NCBI GenBank assembly: GCA_963733065.1
Contig: CAVTBT010000005.1
Span: 186,001-250,000 of the forward strand
Length of the DNA: 64,000 bases
DNA from: CAVTBT01 sp963733065
Lineage (GTDB): Bacteria; Actinomycetota; Thermoleophilia; Gaiellales; Gaiellaceae
Reading direction: 5' to 3'
Under the pieces are notes generated by a model that did not search any database, was not told where the DNA came from, and was given only the letters and a program-made list of their open reading frames with translations. The translations under genes were made by a program, and so were the position numbers. This document shows positions 1-8,098 of this stretch, in pieces (the stretch's first letter is position 1; every line of letters begins with the position of its first letter).

Positions 1-65
1 CCGGGCCGCTGCCCGTAGCAGCGGGCGTAGCACTCGGCTTCGGTCAGCTGTCTCAACCGCTGCAT
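1..65 (-). CDS. 5' end of an unrecognised gene running off the window
   Basis: Only the first 21 codons are inside the window. They read MQRLRQLTEAECYARCYGQR and carry two cysteines in a CYARC context. The ATG is at 65 with no Shine-Dalgarno. A TAGCGT -10 box on the minus strand (positions 78 to 73) ends 7 nt before the ATG, the leaderless arrangement seen throughout this window, which is the main reason to call a real gene. I do not recognise the family from so short a piece. Confidence 0.55.
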   Translation of the reverse strand, partial: MQRLRQLTEAECYARCYGQRP

Positions 66-130
66 GGGCAGGACGCTAATGCGCCGGTCGGACGGTGGGC
101 AGGCGCGGCCCGGCTTGTAGGCTCAGGCGC
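66..130. promoter_or_regulatory. Divergent leaderless promoters
   Basis: Two back-to-back -10 boxes are visible: TAGCGT on the minus strand (78-73, 7 nt before the ATG at 65) and TAGGCT on the plus strand (118-123, 7 nt before the GTG at 131). No convincing -35 hexamer and no ribosome-binding site is seen for either gene. Confidence 0.6.
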
Positions 131-547
131 GTGGCGACCACGGCCAAGCGGCTCGAGTACGCGGTCTCCGTCGACCGCGAGCGCACCGCGCGGACGGACG
201 GCGACGCGCCGCCGATCGCCGCCGGCGAGGGCTGGTCGGCGGAGCATCTCGTCCTCGCCGGGCTGTGCAAGTGCACGCTGACCAGCCTGGCGTACCACGC
301 GCGCCGCGCGGGCATCGAGGCCACGGCCGAGGCGCGCGCACACGGGGTCGTCACCAAGCGCGAGGAGGACGGCCGCTGGGCGTTCGTCGAGATCGACGTC
401 GACCTCGACATCGCGCTCGACCCGCCGCTCGAAGGCGAGGAGCTGCGCACGCTCGTCGCCAAGGCGGAGCACGGCTGCTTCGTCGGCGCTTCGCTGACCG
501 CTCGCCCCCGTTACCGCTGGACCGCCGGAGGAGAGGAGATCCGATGA
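131..547 (+). CDS. OsmC family protein
   Basis: This 138-residue protein matches OsmC/Ohr-like proteins in size and pattern. A first cysteine region lies near residue 60 (LAGLCKCTLTSLAYHA) and a second near residue 120 (EHGCFVGASL), corresponding to the two redox cysteines used by the family to reduce organic hydroperoxides. The basic residues after each site are less typical, so peroxidase activity is inferred. The open frame extends upstream to an ATG at 95, but GTG 131 is preferred because TAGGCT lies 7 nt upstream. Its stop overlaps the next start as ATGA, so it probably heads an operon with the PLP enzyme downstream. Confidence 0.8.
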   Translation: MATTAKRLEYAVSVDRERTARTDGDAPPIAAGEGWSAEHLVLAGLCKCTLTSLAYHARRAGIEATAEARAHGVVTKREEDGRWAFVEIDVDLDIALDPPLEGEELRTLVAKAEHGCFVGASLTARPRYRWTAGGEEIR

Positions 548-1713
548 GCGCGACCCTGCTCGACGTCGAGGCCGTGCGCGCTCGCTACACGGCGCTGCAG
601 CGGCCGCTCGCGTTCTTCGACGGCCCCGGCGGCACGCAATGCCCGGACGAGGTCATCGACGCGATCGCCACCTACATGCGCGAGACGAACGCGAACATCG
701 GTGCGCCATACGAGACGTCTCAACGGACGGACGAGCTCGTCGAGCGCTCTCGCGAGCGAGCGGCGGCGTTCCTCGGTTGCACCCCCGAGGAGACGATCTT
801 CGGCCCGGCGATGACGAACCTCAACTTCATGCTCACCCGCACGTTCGCCCGGAACGGTGGCCTGCGGGAGGGCGACGAGGTCGTCGTCACGAGGCTCGAC
901 CACGACGGGAACGTCGCGCCCTGGCTCGAGCTCGCGCACGACGTCGGCATCGTCGTGCGGTACGCGGGGATCCACGACGACCTCTCGCTCGACCTCGCGG
1001 ACCTCGAGCGGCAGCTCACGGATCGGACGCGCGTCGTCGCCTTCCCGGCGGCGGCGAACTCGGTCGGCACCGCCCCCGACGTCCGCCGCATCGTCGAGCT
1101 GGCCCACGACGCCGGCGCCCTCGCGTGGGTCGACGCCGTGCACTACGGCCCGCACGGGCCGACCGACGTCGCCGCTTGGGGCTGCGACGTGCTCGTCTGC
1201 TCGCCGTACAAGTTCTTCGGGCCGCACCTCGGCCTCGCGTTCGGCCGTGCAGAGCTGCTCGCGTCGTGGCGCCCGTACAAGGTGCGCCCCTCGCCGACCG
1301 AGCCGATCGGCCGCCGATTCGAGACCGGCACCCTCCAGCACGAGCTGCTCGCGGGCTTCGTCGCGGCGGTCGACTACCTCGACGAGCTGGGCTGGGACGC
1401 GATCGTGGCGCACGAGCGAGCGCTCGGCGAGCGGTTCCTCGCCGGGCTCCCGGACGGCGTGACCCTCCACGGGCTGCCGACGATGGAGGGTCGGGTGCCC
1501 ACGTTCTGCTTCTCGCTGGCCGGCCACACACCCGAGCAGGCGGCGGTCGAGCTGGCCGCCCGCGACCTCGCGGTCTGGCACGGCGACTACTACGCGTGGG
1601 AGACGATGCGCGCACTCGACCTGGAGGGGGTGGGTGCGGTGCGTGCCGGCATCGTCCACTACAACACCGCCGCGGAGGTCGACAGGCTGCTCGCCGCGCT
1701 CGCAGAGCTTTGA
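544..1713 (+). CDS. Cysteine desulfurase-like class V aminotransferase
   Basis: A 389-residue PLP enzyme of the SufS-like VC1184 subfamily. The N-terminal FDGPGGTQ segment, a VDAVHYGPH motif and the PLP lysine in SPYKFFGPHLG (Lys about 223) are all present. These proteins resemble cysteine desulfurases but usually lack the mobile cysteine loop of true SufS, and their substrate is unproven. The ATG overlaps the OsmC stop (ATGA), and its own stop overlaps the TTG start of the following SDR gene, so the genes from 131 to 4094 look co-transcribed. No isc/suf scaffold genes lie nearby, so a housekeeping Fe-S role is not supported by context. Confidence 0.85.
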   Translation: MSATLLDVEAVRARYTALQRPLAFFDGPGGTQCPDEVIDAIATYMRETNANIGAPYETSQRTDELVERSRERAAAFLGCTPEETIFGPAMTNLNFMLTRTFARNGGLREGDEVVVTRLDHDGNVAPWLELAHDVGIVVRYAGIHDDLSLDLADLERQLTDRTRVVAFPAAANSVGTAPDVRRIVELAHDAGALAWVDAVHYGPHGPTDVAAWGCDVLVCSPYKFFGPHLGLAFGRAELLASWRPYKVRPSPTEPIGRRFETGTLQHELLAGFVAAVDYLDELGWDAIVAHERALGERFLAGLPDGVTLHGLPTMEGRVPTFCFSLAGHTPEQAAVELAARDLAVWHGDYYAWETMRALDLEGVGAVRAGIVHYNTAAEVDRLLAALAEL

Positions 1714-2684
1714 ACCTTCTGATCCTCGGAGGCACGACGTTCCTCGGACGGGCGGTGGCCGAGTCGGCGCTCGCGCGCGGCCACGAGCTGGCGCTCTTCA
1801 CGCGCGGCCGGTCGAACCCGGAGCTCTTCCCGGATGCGGAGCACCTCCGGGGCGACCGGGACGGAGACCTCTCCGCGCTCGACGGCCGCCGCTGGGACGT
1901 TGTCGTCGACACCTCGGGTTACGTGCCGCACGTCGTGCGGGCCTCGGCCGACCTGCTCTCGCCCGCCGCCGAGCACTACACGTTCGTCTCGAGCATCTCG
2001 GTGTACCGGGACTTCGCGCAGCCGGTGCACGAGGAGAGCCCGCTCGCGGAGCTCGGCGACGGGCCGGTCGACCGCCTGGCGGACGACTACTCGAACTACG
2101 GCGCGCTGAAGGTGCTCTGCGAGCGCGAGGTGACCGAGGCCTTCCCGGGCCGCTCGCTCGCCGTTCGCGCCGGGCTGATCGTCGGCCCGCACGACCCCAC
2201 CGGCCGGTTCACGTACTGGCCGCACCGCGTCGCCCGCGGCGGCGAGGTGCTGGCCCCCGGCCCATCCGAACGGCCCGTCCAGTTCGTCGACGTGCGCGAC
2301 CTCGGCGACTGGATGGTGCACGCGAGCGAGCAGCGGCTGTCCGGCCCCTTCAACGCCACGAGCGAGCCCATGGCGTTCGAAGCGGTGTTCGACGCGTGCA
2401 TCGAGGTGACCGGCAGTAAGGCCACGGCCACCTGGGTCGACGAGTCGTTCCTGCTCGAGCACGAGGTCGGCCAGTGGCTCGAGCTGCCGCTGTGGGTCGC
2501 GAACGAGCCTGGCAGCGAGCGCTTCCACGAAACCGACACCACGAAGGCGCACGGCGCCGGCCTCCGGCATCGCCCGCTCGCGGAGACGGTGCGCGGAGCG
2601 CTCGAGCACGCGTCGACCGTCGAGGGCCGCGGCCTGACCCCCGAGCGCGAGGCCGAGCTCCTCGCGGCCTGGCATGGCCGGTAA
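1710..2684 (+). CDS. NAD-dependent epimerase/dehydratase (extended SDR)
   Basis: A 324-residue extended SDR. The nucleotide-binding glycine motif GGTTFLGRA is at the N terminus, followed by VVDTSGYVP, a catalytic serine in FVSSISVY and a YGALK (YxxxK) dyad near residue 130. Substrate is unknown. The reading frame starts at TTG 1710, which overlaps the preceding stop as TTGA. No ATG or GTG lies close enough to keep the first beta strand, so TTG is well supported. It sits between a SufS-like enzyme and a DUF3052 protein in an overlapping operon. Confidence 0.82.
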   Translation: MNLLILGGTTFLGRAVAESALARGHELALFTRGRSNPELFPDAEHLRGDRDGDLSALDGRRWDVVVDTSGYVPHVVRASADLLSPAAEHYTFVSSISVYRDFAQPVHEESPLAELGDGPVDRLADDYSNYGALKVLCEREVTEAFPGRSLAVRAGLIVGPHDPTGRFTYWPHRVARGGEVLAPGPSERPVQFVDVRDLGDWMVHASEQRLSGPFNATSEPMAFEAVFDACIEVTGSKATATWVDESFLLEHEVGQWLELPLWVANEPGSERFHETDTTKAHGAGLRHRPLAETVRGALEHASTVEGRGLTPEREAELLAAWHGR

Positions 2685-2991
2685 GGACTACTCCGCGACC
2701 CCGCTCTCGCAGAAGCTGGGCGCGAAGCCGGGCGCCGGGGTCGTCGTCTTCTTCACCACCTCGAGAGCCGACCTCGAGCGGCGCTTCGACGCGCTCAAGG
2801 CCACGCTCGACCCGGCCGAGGGCCTGTGGATCGCCTGGCCCAAGCAGGCGGCACGGATCGAGAACGACCTCACGTTCGAGGCAGTGCAAGGGGTCGGCCT
2901 GGCCGCCGGCCTCGTCGACAACAAGTCCTGCGCGATCGACGACCGCTGGCAGGCGCTCCGCTTCGTCTACCGACTGGAGGACCGACCGTGA
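2674..2991 (+). CDS. Short DUF3052 family protein
   Basis: A 105-residue protein with the ends expected of DUF3052: an N-terminal YSATPLSQKLGAKPG and a C-terminal block with LWIAWPKQA and GLVDNKSCAIDDRWQALRF. From memory of the family (roughly 130-140 residues), the stretch between the N-terminal PG and the VVVFFTTSRADL strand should hold about 30-40 further residues, so this copy looks internally shortened in frame. Function of the family is unknown. The start overlaps the SDR gene by 11 bp, and the stop overlaps the alcohol dehydrogenase GTG. Confidence 0.75.
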   Translation: MAGKDYSATPLSQKLGAKPGAGVVVFFTTSRADLERRFDALKATLDPAEGLWIAWPKQAARIENDLTFEAVQGVGLAAGLVDNKSCAIDDRWQALRFVYRLEDRP

Positions 2992-4094
2992 AGACCCGTG
3001 CCGCTGTGCTCGAGGAGTTCGGAGCGCCGCTCGCCGTCCAGGAGCTCGATCTCGCGGAGCCGCGGAGCGGCGAGGTGCTGGTGCGCCTCGTGGCCTGCGG
3101 GGTCTGTCACACGGACCTCTACACCGCCTCGGGCGCGGACCCGTCCGGCTACGCGCCGACGGTGCTCGGGCACGAGGGCGCCGGTGTCGTGGAGCGCGTC
3201 GGCGACGACGTCGTCTCGCTCGAGCCCGGCGATCACGTGGTCACGATGTTCTCGCCGCAGTGCAGGGAGTGCGAGCACTGCCGCAGCCCGCGCACGAACC
3301 TGTGCCTCGCCATCCGGGAACAGCAGAACCAGGGCTATCTCCCGGACGGCACCACTCGGCTGTCCCGCGACGGCGAGCCGATCCGGCACTTCATGGGCAC
3401 GTCGACCTTCGCGGAGTACACCGTCATGCCGGAGATCGCGCTGGCCAAGGTGCCGCGCGAGGCGCCACTGGAGGGCGCGGCGCTGTTCGCCTGCGGCCTG
3501 TCGACGGGCATCGGTGCGGCGATGAACACGGCGAAGGTCGAGCCCGGCTCGACGTGCGTCGTGTTCGGCGCGGGGCTCGTCGGGCTCGGCGCGGTCATCG
3601 GCTGCCGCCTGCAGGGCGCCGGCCGAATCGTCTGCGTCGACCTCTCCGAGGAGCGGCTCGGGCTCGCGCGCCACCACGGCGCGACCGAGACGATGGTCGG
3701 CGGCGAGGACGCGGTCGAGCGGATCGTCGAGTCCACCGGCGGCTTCGGCGCCGACTACACGTTCGAGGCGACGGGGAACGTCGGCGTCATGCGCCAGGCC
3801 GTCGAGTCGGCGCGGATGGGCTGGGGGCTCTGCACCGTCGTGGGCGTCGCCGGCAAGGGCGAGACGCTGGAGGTCGTGCCGCGCTACCTGATCACCGGCC
3901 GCCGCGTCGCAGGGTCGTCGTTCGGCGGCGTCAAGGGCCGCGACCAGGTCCCACAGCTCGTCGAGCGCTGGCTCGCCGGCGACATCGACGCCGACGCCTT
4001 CGTCTCGCACCGGCTGACGCTCGACGACGTGAACCGGGGCTTCGAGCTGATGGAGGCCCAGGACGGGATCCGCAGCGTCGTCGTCCTGCAGTAG
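2988..4094 (+). CDS. Zinc-dependent alcohol dehydrogenase, class III-like
   Basis: A 368-residue MDR-type dehydrogenase. Catalytic zinc ligands are seen in CGVCHTD and GHEGAG. The structural zinc site is CRECEHC plus a cysteine seven residues on. The Rossmann motif is FGAGLVGLG. The structural-zinc loop (FSPQCRECEHCRSPRTNLC) resembles class III enzymes that oxidise S-hydroxymethyl thiol adducts of formaldehyde. In actinobacteria the thiol would be mycothiol, but that assignment is inference. The GTG start overlaps the upstream stop (GTGA). It is the last gene of the run that begins at 131. Confidence 0.85.
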   Translation: MKTRAAVLEEFGAPLAVQELDLAEPRSGEVLVRLVACGVCHTDLYTASGADPSGYAPTVLGHEGAGVVERVGDDVVSLEPGDHVVTMFSPQCRECEHCRSPRTNLCLAIREQQNQGYLPDGTTRLSRDGEPIRHFMGTSTFAEYTVMPEIALAKVPREAPLEGAALFACGLSTGIGAAMNTAKVEPGSTCVVFGAGLVGLGAVIGCRLQGAGRIVCVDLSEERLGLARHHGATETMVGGEDAVERIVESTGGFGADYTFEATGNVGVMRQAVESARMGWGLCTVVGVAGKGETLEVVPRYLITGRRVAGSSFGGVKGRDQVPQLVERWLAGDIDADAFVSHRLTLDDVNRGFELMEAQDGIRSVVVLQ

Positions 4095-4156
4095 GCAGAC
4101 CATCCGCTCCGACCCGTAGGGCTGTCCGCGGCGCAGCGGCCAGGCACGATGCCGCG

Positions 4157-5743
4157 ATGCACCTCGACACCGACGTCGCGCTCGCGGTGCTCGGGATCAT
4201 CGTGGTCGTCGTCGCGCTCGCCGCCCTCGCGCCGGCGATCGGGATCCCGTACCCGATCCTGCTCGTCCTCGGCGGACTGGCACTCGGCCTCGTGCCCGGG
4301 ATGCCCGAGTTCGAGCTCCGGCCGGAGCTCGTGCTCATCGCGGTGCTGCCCCCGCTGCTCTACAGCGCCGCGTTCTTCACCTCCCTGCGCGACCTGCGCG
4401 CGAACGTCAAGCCGATCGGCCTGCTGTCGATCGGGCTCGTGCTCGCGACCACGTGCGCCGTCGCGGTGACGGCGCACGCCGTGATCGACGGCCTGCCCTG
4501 GGCGAGCGCGTTCGTGCTCGGGGCGGTCGTCTCGCCGACCGACCCGCTCGCCGCCACGGCGATCGCCCGACGGCTCGGCGCGCCGCGGCGCGTGGTCACG
4601 ATCATCGAGGGCGAGAGCCTCATCAACGACGGCTCGGCGCTCGTGCTCTATCGCGTCGCCGTCGTCGCCGTCGTGTCGGGGACGTTCTCGGTCTGGGAGG
4701 CAGGGCTGCGCTTCGTGGTGACGTCGCTCGGCGGCATCGCGATCGGGCTCGGCGTGGGCTGGGTCGTGCGCCAGGTGCGCAGGCGGCTCGACAACCCGTC
4801 GGTCGAGATCACGGTCTCGCTGATGACGGCGTACTTCGCAGCGCTGCCGGCCGAGCTGCTCGGCGTCTCCTCCGTGCTCGCCGCGGTCACGGCCGGGATC
4901 TACCTCGGCTGGCATGCACCGGAGCTGACGAGTGCGCAGGTCCGTCTCCAGGGGCAGGCGGTCTGGGAGATCCTGACGTTCCTGCTGAACGCCCTGCTGT
5001 TCGTGCTCGTCGGCCTGCAGCTGCCGGGAGTGCTCGACGGGCTCGACGAGCTCACGACAACGCAGCTGCTCGGATACGCGGCGATCGTGTGCGCGACCGT
5101 CGTGCTCACGCGCGCGCTGCTCGTCGTCCCCCTCACCAAGCTGCGCGGACGGCTGCCGGGGAGCGACGGGCTGCCGCCGGTGCGAGAGGCGGTGGTCGTC
5201 GCGTTCGCCGGGATGCGGGGCGCGGTCTCACTGGCGGCGGCGCTCGCGATCCCGCTCGAGACGGACGCCGGCACCCCGTTCCCGGGCCGCGAGCTGATCA
5301 TCTTCCTGACCTTCACGGTGATCCTCGTCACGCTCGTCGGACAGGGCCTGGCGCTGCCCTACGTGATCGACGCGCTCGACGTCGAAGCCGACGACCTCGA
5401 GGAGCGCGAGGAGACGAAGGCCCGCATCCACGCGGCCGAGGCTGCACTGCTCCGGCTCGAGGAGCTCGTGGCCGAGGACTGGGTGCGGCCCGACACGGCA
5501 GACCGCATGCGGGGTCTCTACGACTTCCGGCGCAGCCGTTTCGCCGCGCGCTGGGACGGGGGCGACGACAGCTCGATCGAAGAGCGGTCGCTCGCCTACC
5601 AGCGGCTGCGACGCGAGCTGCTCGTCGCCGAGCGGGAGGCGGTCGTCGAGCTGCGCGGCTCGGGGCGCATCAGCAACGAGGTCATGCTCCGCGTGCAGCG
5701 CGACATCGACCTCGAGGCAGAGCGCCTGGACGCGGAGCGGTAG
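4157..5743 (+). CDS. Na+/H+ antiporter, CPA1 family
   Basis: A 528-residue integral membrane protein with about 12 hydrophobic segments in the first 410 residues and a charged cytoplasmic tail of roughly 120 residues. The acidic ion-binding motif is seen as GESLINDGSALVLY, and the half-helix motif as VVSPTDPLAATA. Length and layout match bacterial CPA1 exchangers (the Bacillus YvgP/NhaK type). The ATG at 4157 has a CACGAT box 8 nt upstream and no Shine-Dalgarno, so it is probably leaderless and independent of the operon ending at 4094. It converges on the SIS gene with a 14-bp gap. Confidence 0.88.
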   Translation: MHLDTDVALAVLGIIVVVVALAALAPAIGIPYPILLVLGGLALGLVPGMPEFELRPELVLIAVLPPLLYSAAFFTSLRDLRANVKPIGLLSIGLVLATTCAVAVTAHAVIDGLPWASAFVLGAVVSPTDPLAATAIARRLGAPRRVVTIIEGESLINDGSALVLYRVAVVAVVSGTFSVWEAGLRFVVTSLGGIAIGLGVGWVVRQVRRRLDNPSVEITVSLMTAYFAALPAELLGVSSVLAAVTAGIYLGWHAPELTSAQVRLQGQAVWEILTFLLNALLFVLVGLQLPGVLDGLDELTTTQLLGYAAIVCATVVLTRALLVVPLTKLRGRLPGSDGLPPVREAVVVAFAGMRGAVSLAAALAIPLETDAGTPFPGRELIIFLTFTVILVTLVGQGLALPYVIDALDVEADDLEEREETKARIHAAEAALLRLEELVAEDWVRPDTADRMRGLYDFRRSRFAARWDGGDDSSIEERSLAYQRLRRELLVAEREAVVELRGSGRISNEVMLRVQRDIDLEAERLDAER

Positions 5744-5757
5744 CGGCTACATATCTA

Positions 5758-6627
5758 CTAGCCCTTGTGGCGCGCCGCCGCGGCCGCCCAGCGCGGGTCG
5801 TCGCGGCGGATCCGGTCCGGGTCGATGCCACGCCGCTCGGCGAGATCGGCCGTCAGGCGCTGGAAGGCGACGATGTCGACGACCGGATGGCGCGTCGGAA
5901 CGACCGTGACGTCGCAGCCGAGCTCCCGGAGGGCGGCGGCTGCCTGTGCGGCGCGGCTCGACGTTGCGTCGTCGCCCTCGAGCACGAAGCAGCGCACGGT
6001 CTCGTCGATCGCCGCCAGGTAGCCGTGGAGGAGCTGCTCCAGGTGGTGCGCCTCGGCCGCGACCCGGGCGCCCTCGCGGAGCTTCAGCACCGCCTCCTGC
6101 GCGGTCGGCCAGTCGCGTCCGGCGCCGGCGACGAGCCAGCGCTCGTGGTCGGAGACGGGCAACGGATCGGCGTCGAGGCGCTCCTTCACGGCAGCAGCGA
6201 GCCAGGAGACGTCGTCCCCGCGGAGCGCGGCCAGCGCCGCTACCGCGCACGTGTAGCTCGCCGTGTGGCACCAGCTCTCCTCAACGGCCGGCGTGGCCAC
6301 GACGACCCGCTCGCAGAGCTCGCCGAGCGGGCTCGACGGCTGCCCGGTGACCAGCCAGCGCTCCCCGTCGAAGCCTCGGGCCGCGGCGAGCGTCACCTCC
6401 GTCGCACCCTCGTGGCTGACGCAGACCAGGACGTCCGCAGCAGGGCCGCGGCCGAGCAGCAGCTCGAACGCCTGGATCGCCGGGCCGCCGGTCTGCGCCG
6501 CGTGGAAGGAGGTGCCGCAGCCCGTGAAGAGCACCCGCGCGCCGTCCGGCAGCCGCTCCTCGACGTGGAGCTCGGCGAGCCAGGCCGGCTGCACGGCGAT
6601 CCCGAACCGTGTCTGGTCTCCGGGCAC
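5758..6627 (-). CDS. SIS domain protein (GlmS isomerase-domain-like)
   Basis: A 289-residue protein built of two SIS (sugar isomerase) halves without the N-terminal glutaminase domain of GlmS. The first SIS has FTGCGTSFHAAQ, closely matching the GlmS CGTSxHA phosphosugar-binding loop, followed by VCVSHEGAT. The second has VAGAGRDWPTAQEA. Such proteins act as sugar-phosphate isomerases/deaminases or regulators; the substrate is unknown. The open frame extends upstream to 6735, but GTG 6627 is chosen because TATAGA lies 6 nt before it and the residues beyond it are low-complexity and overlap the divergent gene. Confidence 0.8.
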   Translation of the reverse strand: MPGDQTRFGIAVQPAWLAELHVEERLPDGARVLFTGCGTSFHAAQTGGPAIQAFELLLGRGPAADVLVCVSHEGATEVTLAAARGFDGERWLVTGQPSSPLGELCERVVVATPAVEESWCHTASYTCAVAALAALRGDDVSWLAAAVKERLDADPLPVSDHERWLVAGAGRDWPTAQEAVLKLREGARVAAEAHHLEQLLHGYLAAIDETVRCFVLEGDDATSSRAAQAAAALRELGCDVTVVPTRHPVVDIVAFQRLTADLAERRGIDPDRIRRDDPRWAAAAARHKG

Positions 6628-6649
6628 GAGAGGTCTATAGCATGGCCGG
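6628..6649. promoter_or_regulatory. 22-bp bidirectional leaderless promoter
   Basis: Only 22 bp separate the SIS start (GTG 6627, minus) from the M16 start (GTG 6650, plus). They hold a 10-bp core TCTATAGCAT (6634-6643) in which the minus -10 (TATAGA) and the plus -10 (TAGCAT) share the central TA. There are exactly 6 nt on each side to the start codon. The same geometry recurs at 30723-30744. Confidence 0.7.
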
Positions 6650-7927
6650 GTGGCGGTGTTCGAGCGTGACCGGCTTGGCAACGGCGTCCGCGTGCTGACC
6701 GCGCCGATGCCGCATGCCCAGTCGTCAGCCTGCATCGTGATGCTCGCTGCCGGCTCGCGCTACGAGACGGCTGAGACGAACGGCATCGCCCACTTCGCCG
6801 AGCACATGTTCTTCAAGGGCACCGAGCGCCGCCCCACCTCGAGGGCCATCTCGAGCGAGATCGACGGGATCGGCGGCGAGTTCAACGCGTTCACGGGCAA
6901 GGAGTACACGGGCTACTACGTGAAGTGCGCGAGCGAGAGCCGTGACATCGCGCTGGACGTCCTCGTCGACATGCTGCGCGACTCGCTGTTCGACTCGGAG
7001 GAGATCGACCGCGAGAAGGGCGTCATCGTCGAGGAGATGAACATGTACTTCGACACGCCCCGCGACTTCATCGGCGGCGTCTACGAGGAGCTGCTGTACG
7101 GGGACCAGCCGCTCGGCTGGCACGTGATCGGCCGCAAGGAGACCGTGCGCGGCGCGACGCGCGACATGTTCCTCGGCTACCTCGACCGCTGGTACCGGCC
7201 GGAGCGCATGGTGGTCGGCCTCGGCGGGCAGGTCGGGGACGACCTGCTCGGGCGGCTGGAAGAGCTGCTCGGAGACCTCGAGGCGCGCGACACGGGAGCG
7301 CCGCTGCCGCTCGAGGGCAACGGGTCGGCGAACGGCACCCGCGTGCACATCCACCACAAGGCCTCGGACCAGGCACACCTCGTGCTCGGCGTCCGCAGCC
7401 TGCCGCTCGGCCACCAGGACCGATACGTGCTCCAGCTGCTCGCGACGGTGCTCGGCGGCGGCATGTCGTCCCGGCTGTTCACCGAGGTTCGCGAGCGCCG
7501 CGGCCTCGCCTACTACGTCTTCGGCGTCAACCACAGCTACACGGACGCCGGCTCGCTCTACTCGCAGGCCGGGGTCGACATCAACCGCGTCGACCAGGCC
7601 GTGGAGACGATCGTCGCCGAGCTGCGCAAGATGGCCGACGAGCCCGTCCCGGCCGACGAGCTCGAGAAGGCCAGGCGGTTCGCCAAGGGCCGCTTCGTGC
7701 TCGGCCTCGAGAGCCCGCACGCGACGATCATGTTCGGGATGCGGCGCGAGATCCTCGAGGGCGCCGCCACCGAGCCCGCCGACGTGCTCGCGGCGCTCGA
7801 CGCCGTCACGGCGGAGGACGTGCAGCGCGTGGCGCAGGAGCTGATCGGCCGGGGCGACCTGAACCTGGCGCTGATCGGCCCGTTCGAGGACGAGCCCGAG
7901 CGGTTCGAACGCCTGCTGGCCGTCTAG
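6650..7927 (+). CDS. M16 family zinc metallopeptidase
   Basis: A 425-residue processing-protease-type peptidase. The inverted zinc motif HxxEH is at residues 48-52 (HFAEHMFFKGT), and the third ligand is a glutamate near 129 in GVIVEEMNMYFDTP, giving the usual HxxEHx76E spacing. The second, inactive-type half has the expected RSRLFTEVRERRGLAY-like segment. Homologues (the YmxG/PqqL and mitochondrial MPP-beta group) cut peptides, often in a fold closed by two halves. The GTG start follows TAGCAT by 6 nt. It is divergent from the SIS gene and separate from the resistance gene that follows. Confidence 0.9.
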   Translation: MAVFERDRLGNGVRVLTAPMPHAQSSACIVMLAAGSRYETAETNGIAHFAEHMFFKGTERRPTSRAISSEIDGIGGEFNAFTGKEYTGYYVKCASESRDIALDVLVDMLRDSLFDSEEIDREKGVIVEEMNMYFDTPRDFIGGVYEELLYGDQPLGWHVIGRKETVRGATRDMFLGYLDRWYRPERMVVGLGGQVGDDLLGRLEELLGDLEARDTGAPLPLEGNGSANGTRVHIHHKASDQAHLVLGVRSLPLGHQDRYVLQLLATVLGGGMSSRLFTEVRERRGLAYYVFGVNHSYTDAGSLYSQAGVDINRVDQAVETIVAELRKMADEPVPADELEKARRFAKGRFVLGLESPHATIMFGMRREILEGAATEPADVLAALDAVTAEDVQRVAQELIGRGDLNLALIGPFEDEPERFERLLAV

Positions 7928-7948
7928 ACCGCGGCCTGAGCCGCCAGC

Positions 7949-7987
7949 TACAGTCCAGGAACGGCCGCGAGACCCGAGGAGAGCGAA
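7949..7987 (+). promoter_or_regulatory. Promoter and Shine-Dalgarno of the resistance leader
   Basis: TACAGT (7949-7954) would place the transcript start near 7961. A strong Shine-Dalgarno, AGGAG at 7977-7981, lies 6 nt before the ATG of a short leader ORF. This is one of few units in the window with a real 5' untranslated region. Confidence 0.55.
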
Positions 7988-8098
7988 ATGCCTGAAGCGT
8001 TCATGTCCATCCAGTACCGAACTGCCATCGAGTTCAAGGACATGACGCTTCGTGAAAACGCTCAACTTGGGGATCCTCGCTCACGTCGACGCCGGTAA
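7988..8098 (+). CDS. 36-residue leader peptide, putative translational attenuator
   Basis: A short ORF beginning MPEAFMSIQYRTAIEFKD, with a near-ideal Shine-Dalgarno. It overlaps the first 47 nt of the resistance gene in another frame and ends at TAA 8096-8098. Inside it, 7994-8008 (GAAGCGT-T-CATGTCC) is complementary over 14 pairs with one bulge to 8038-8051 (GGACATGACGCTTC). The 3' arm ends directly against the GTG of the resistance gene at 8052. A smaller stem (8019-8023 with 8031-8035) sits in the loop. Leader ORFs with sequestering hairpins control erm genes by ribosome stalling; the analogous role here is inferred. Confidence 0.6.
   Translation: MPEAFMSIQYRTAIEFKDMTLRENAQLGDPRSRRRR

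Noticed and set aside
1659..4103. Long minus-strand open frames opposite the SDR and alcohol dehydrogenase genes
   Set aside because: Antisense shadows of high-GC genes; no homologous motif or plausible start signal.
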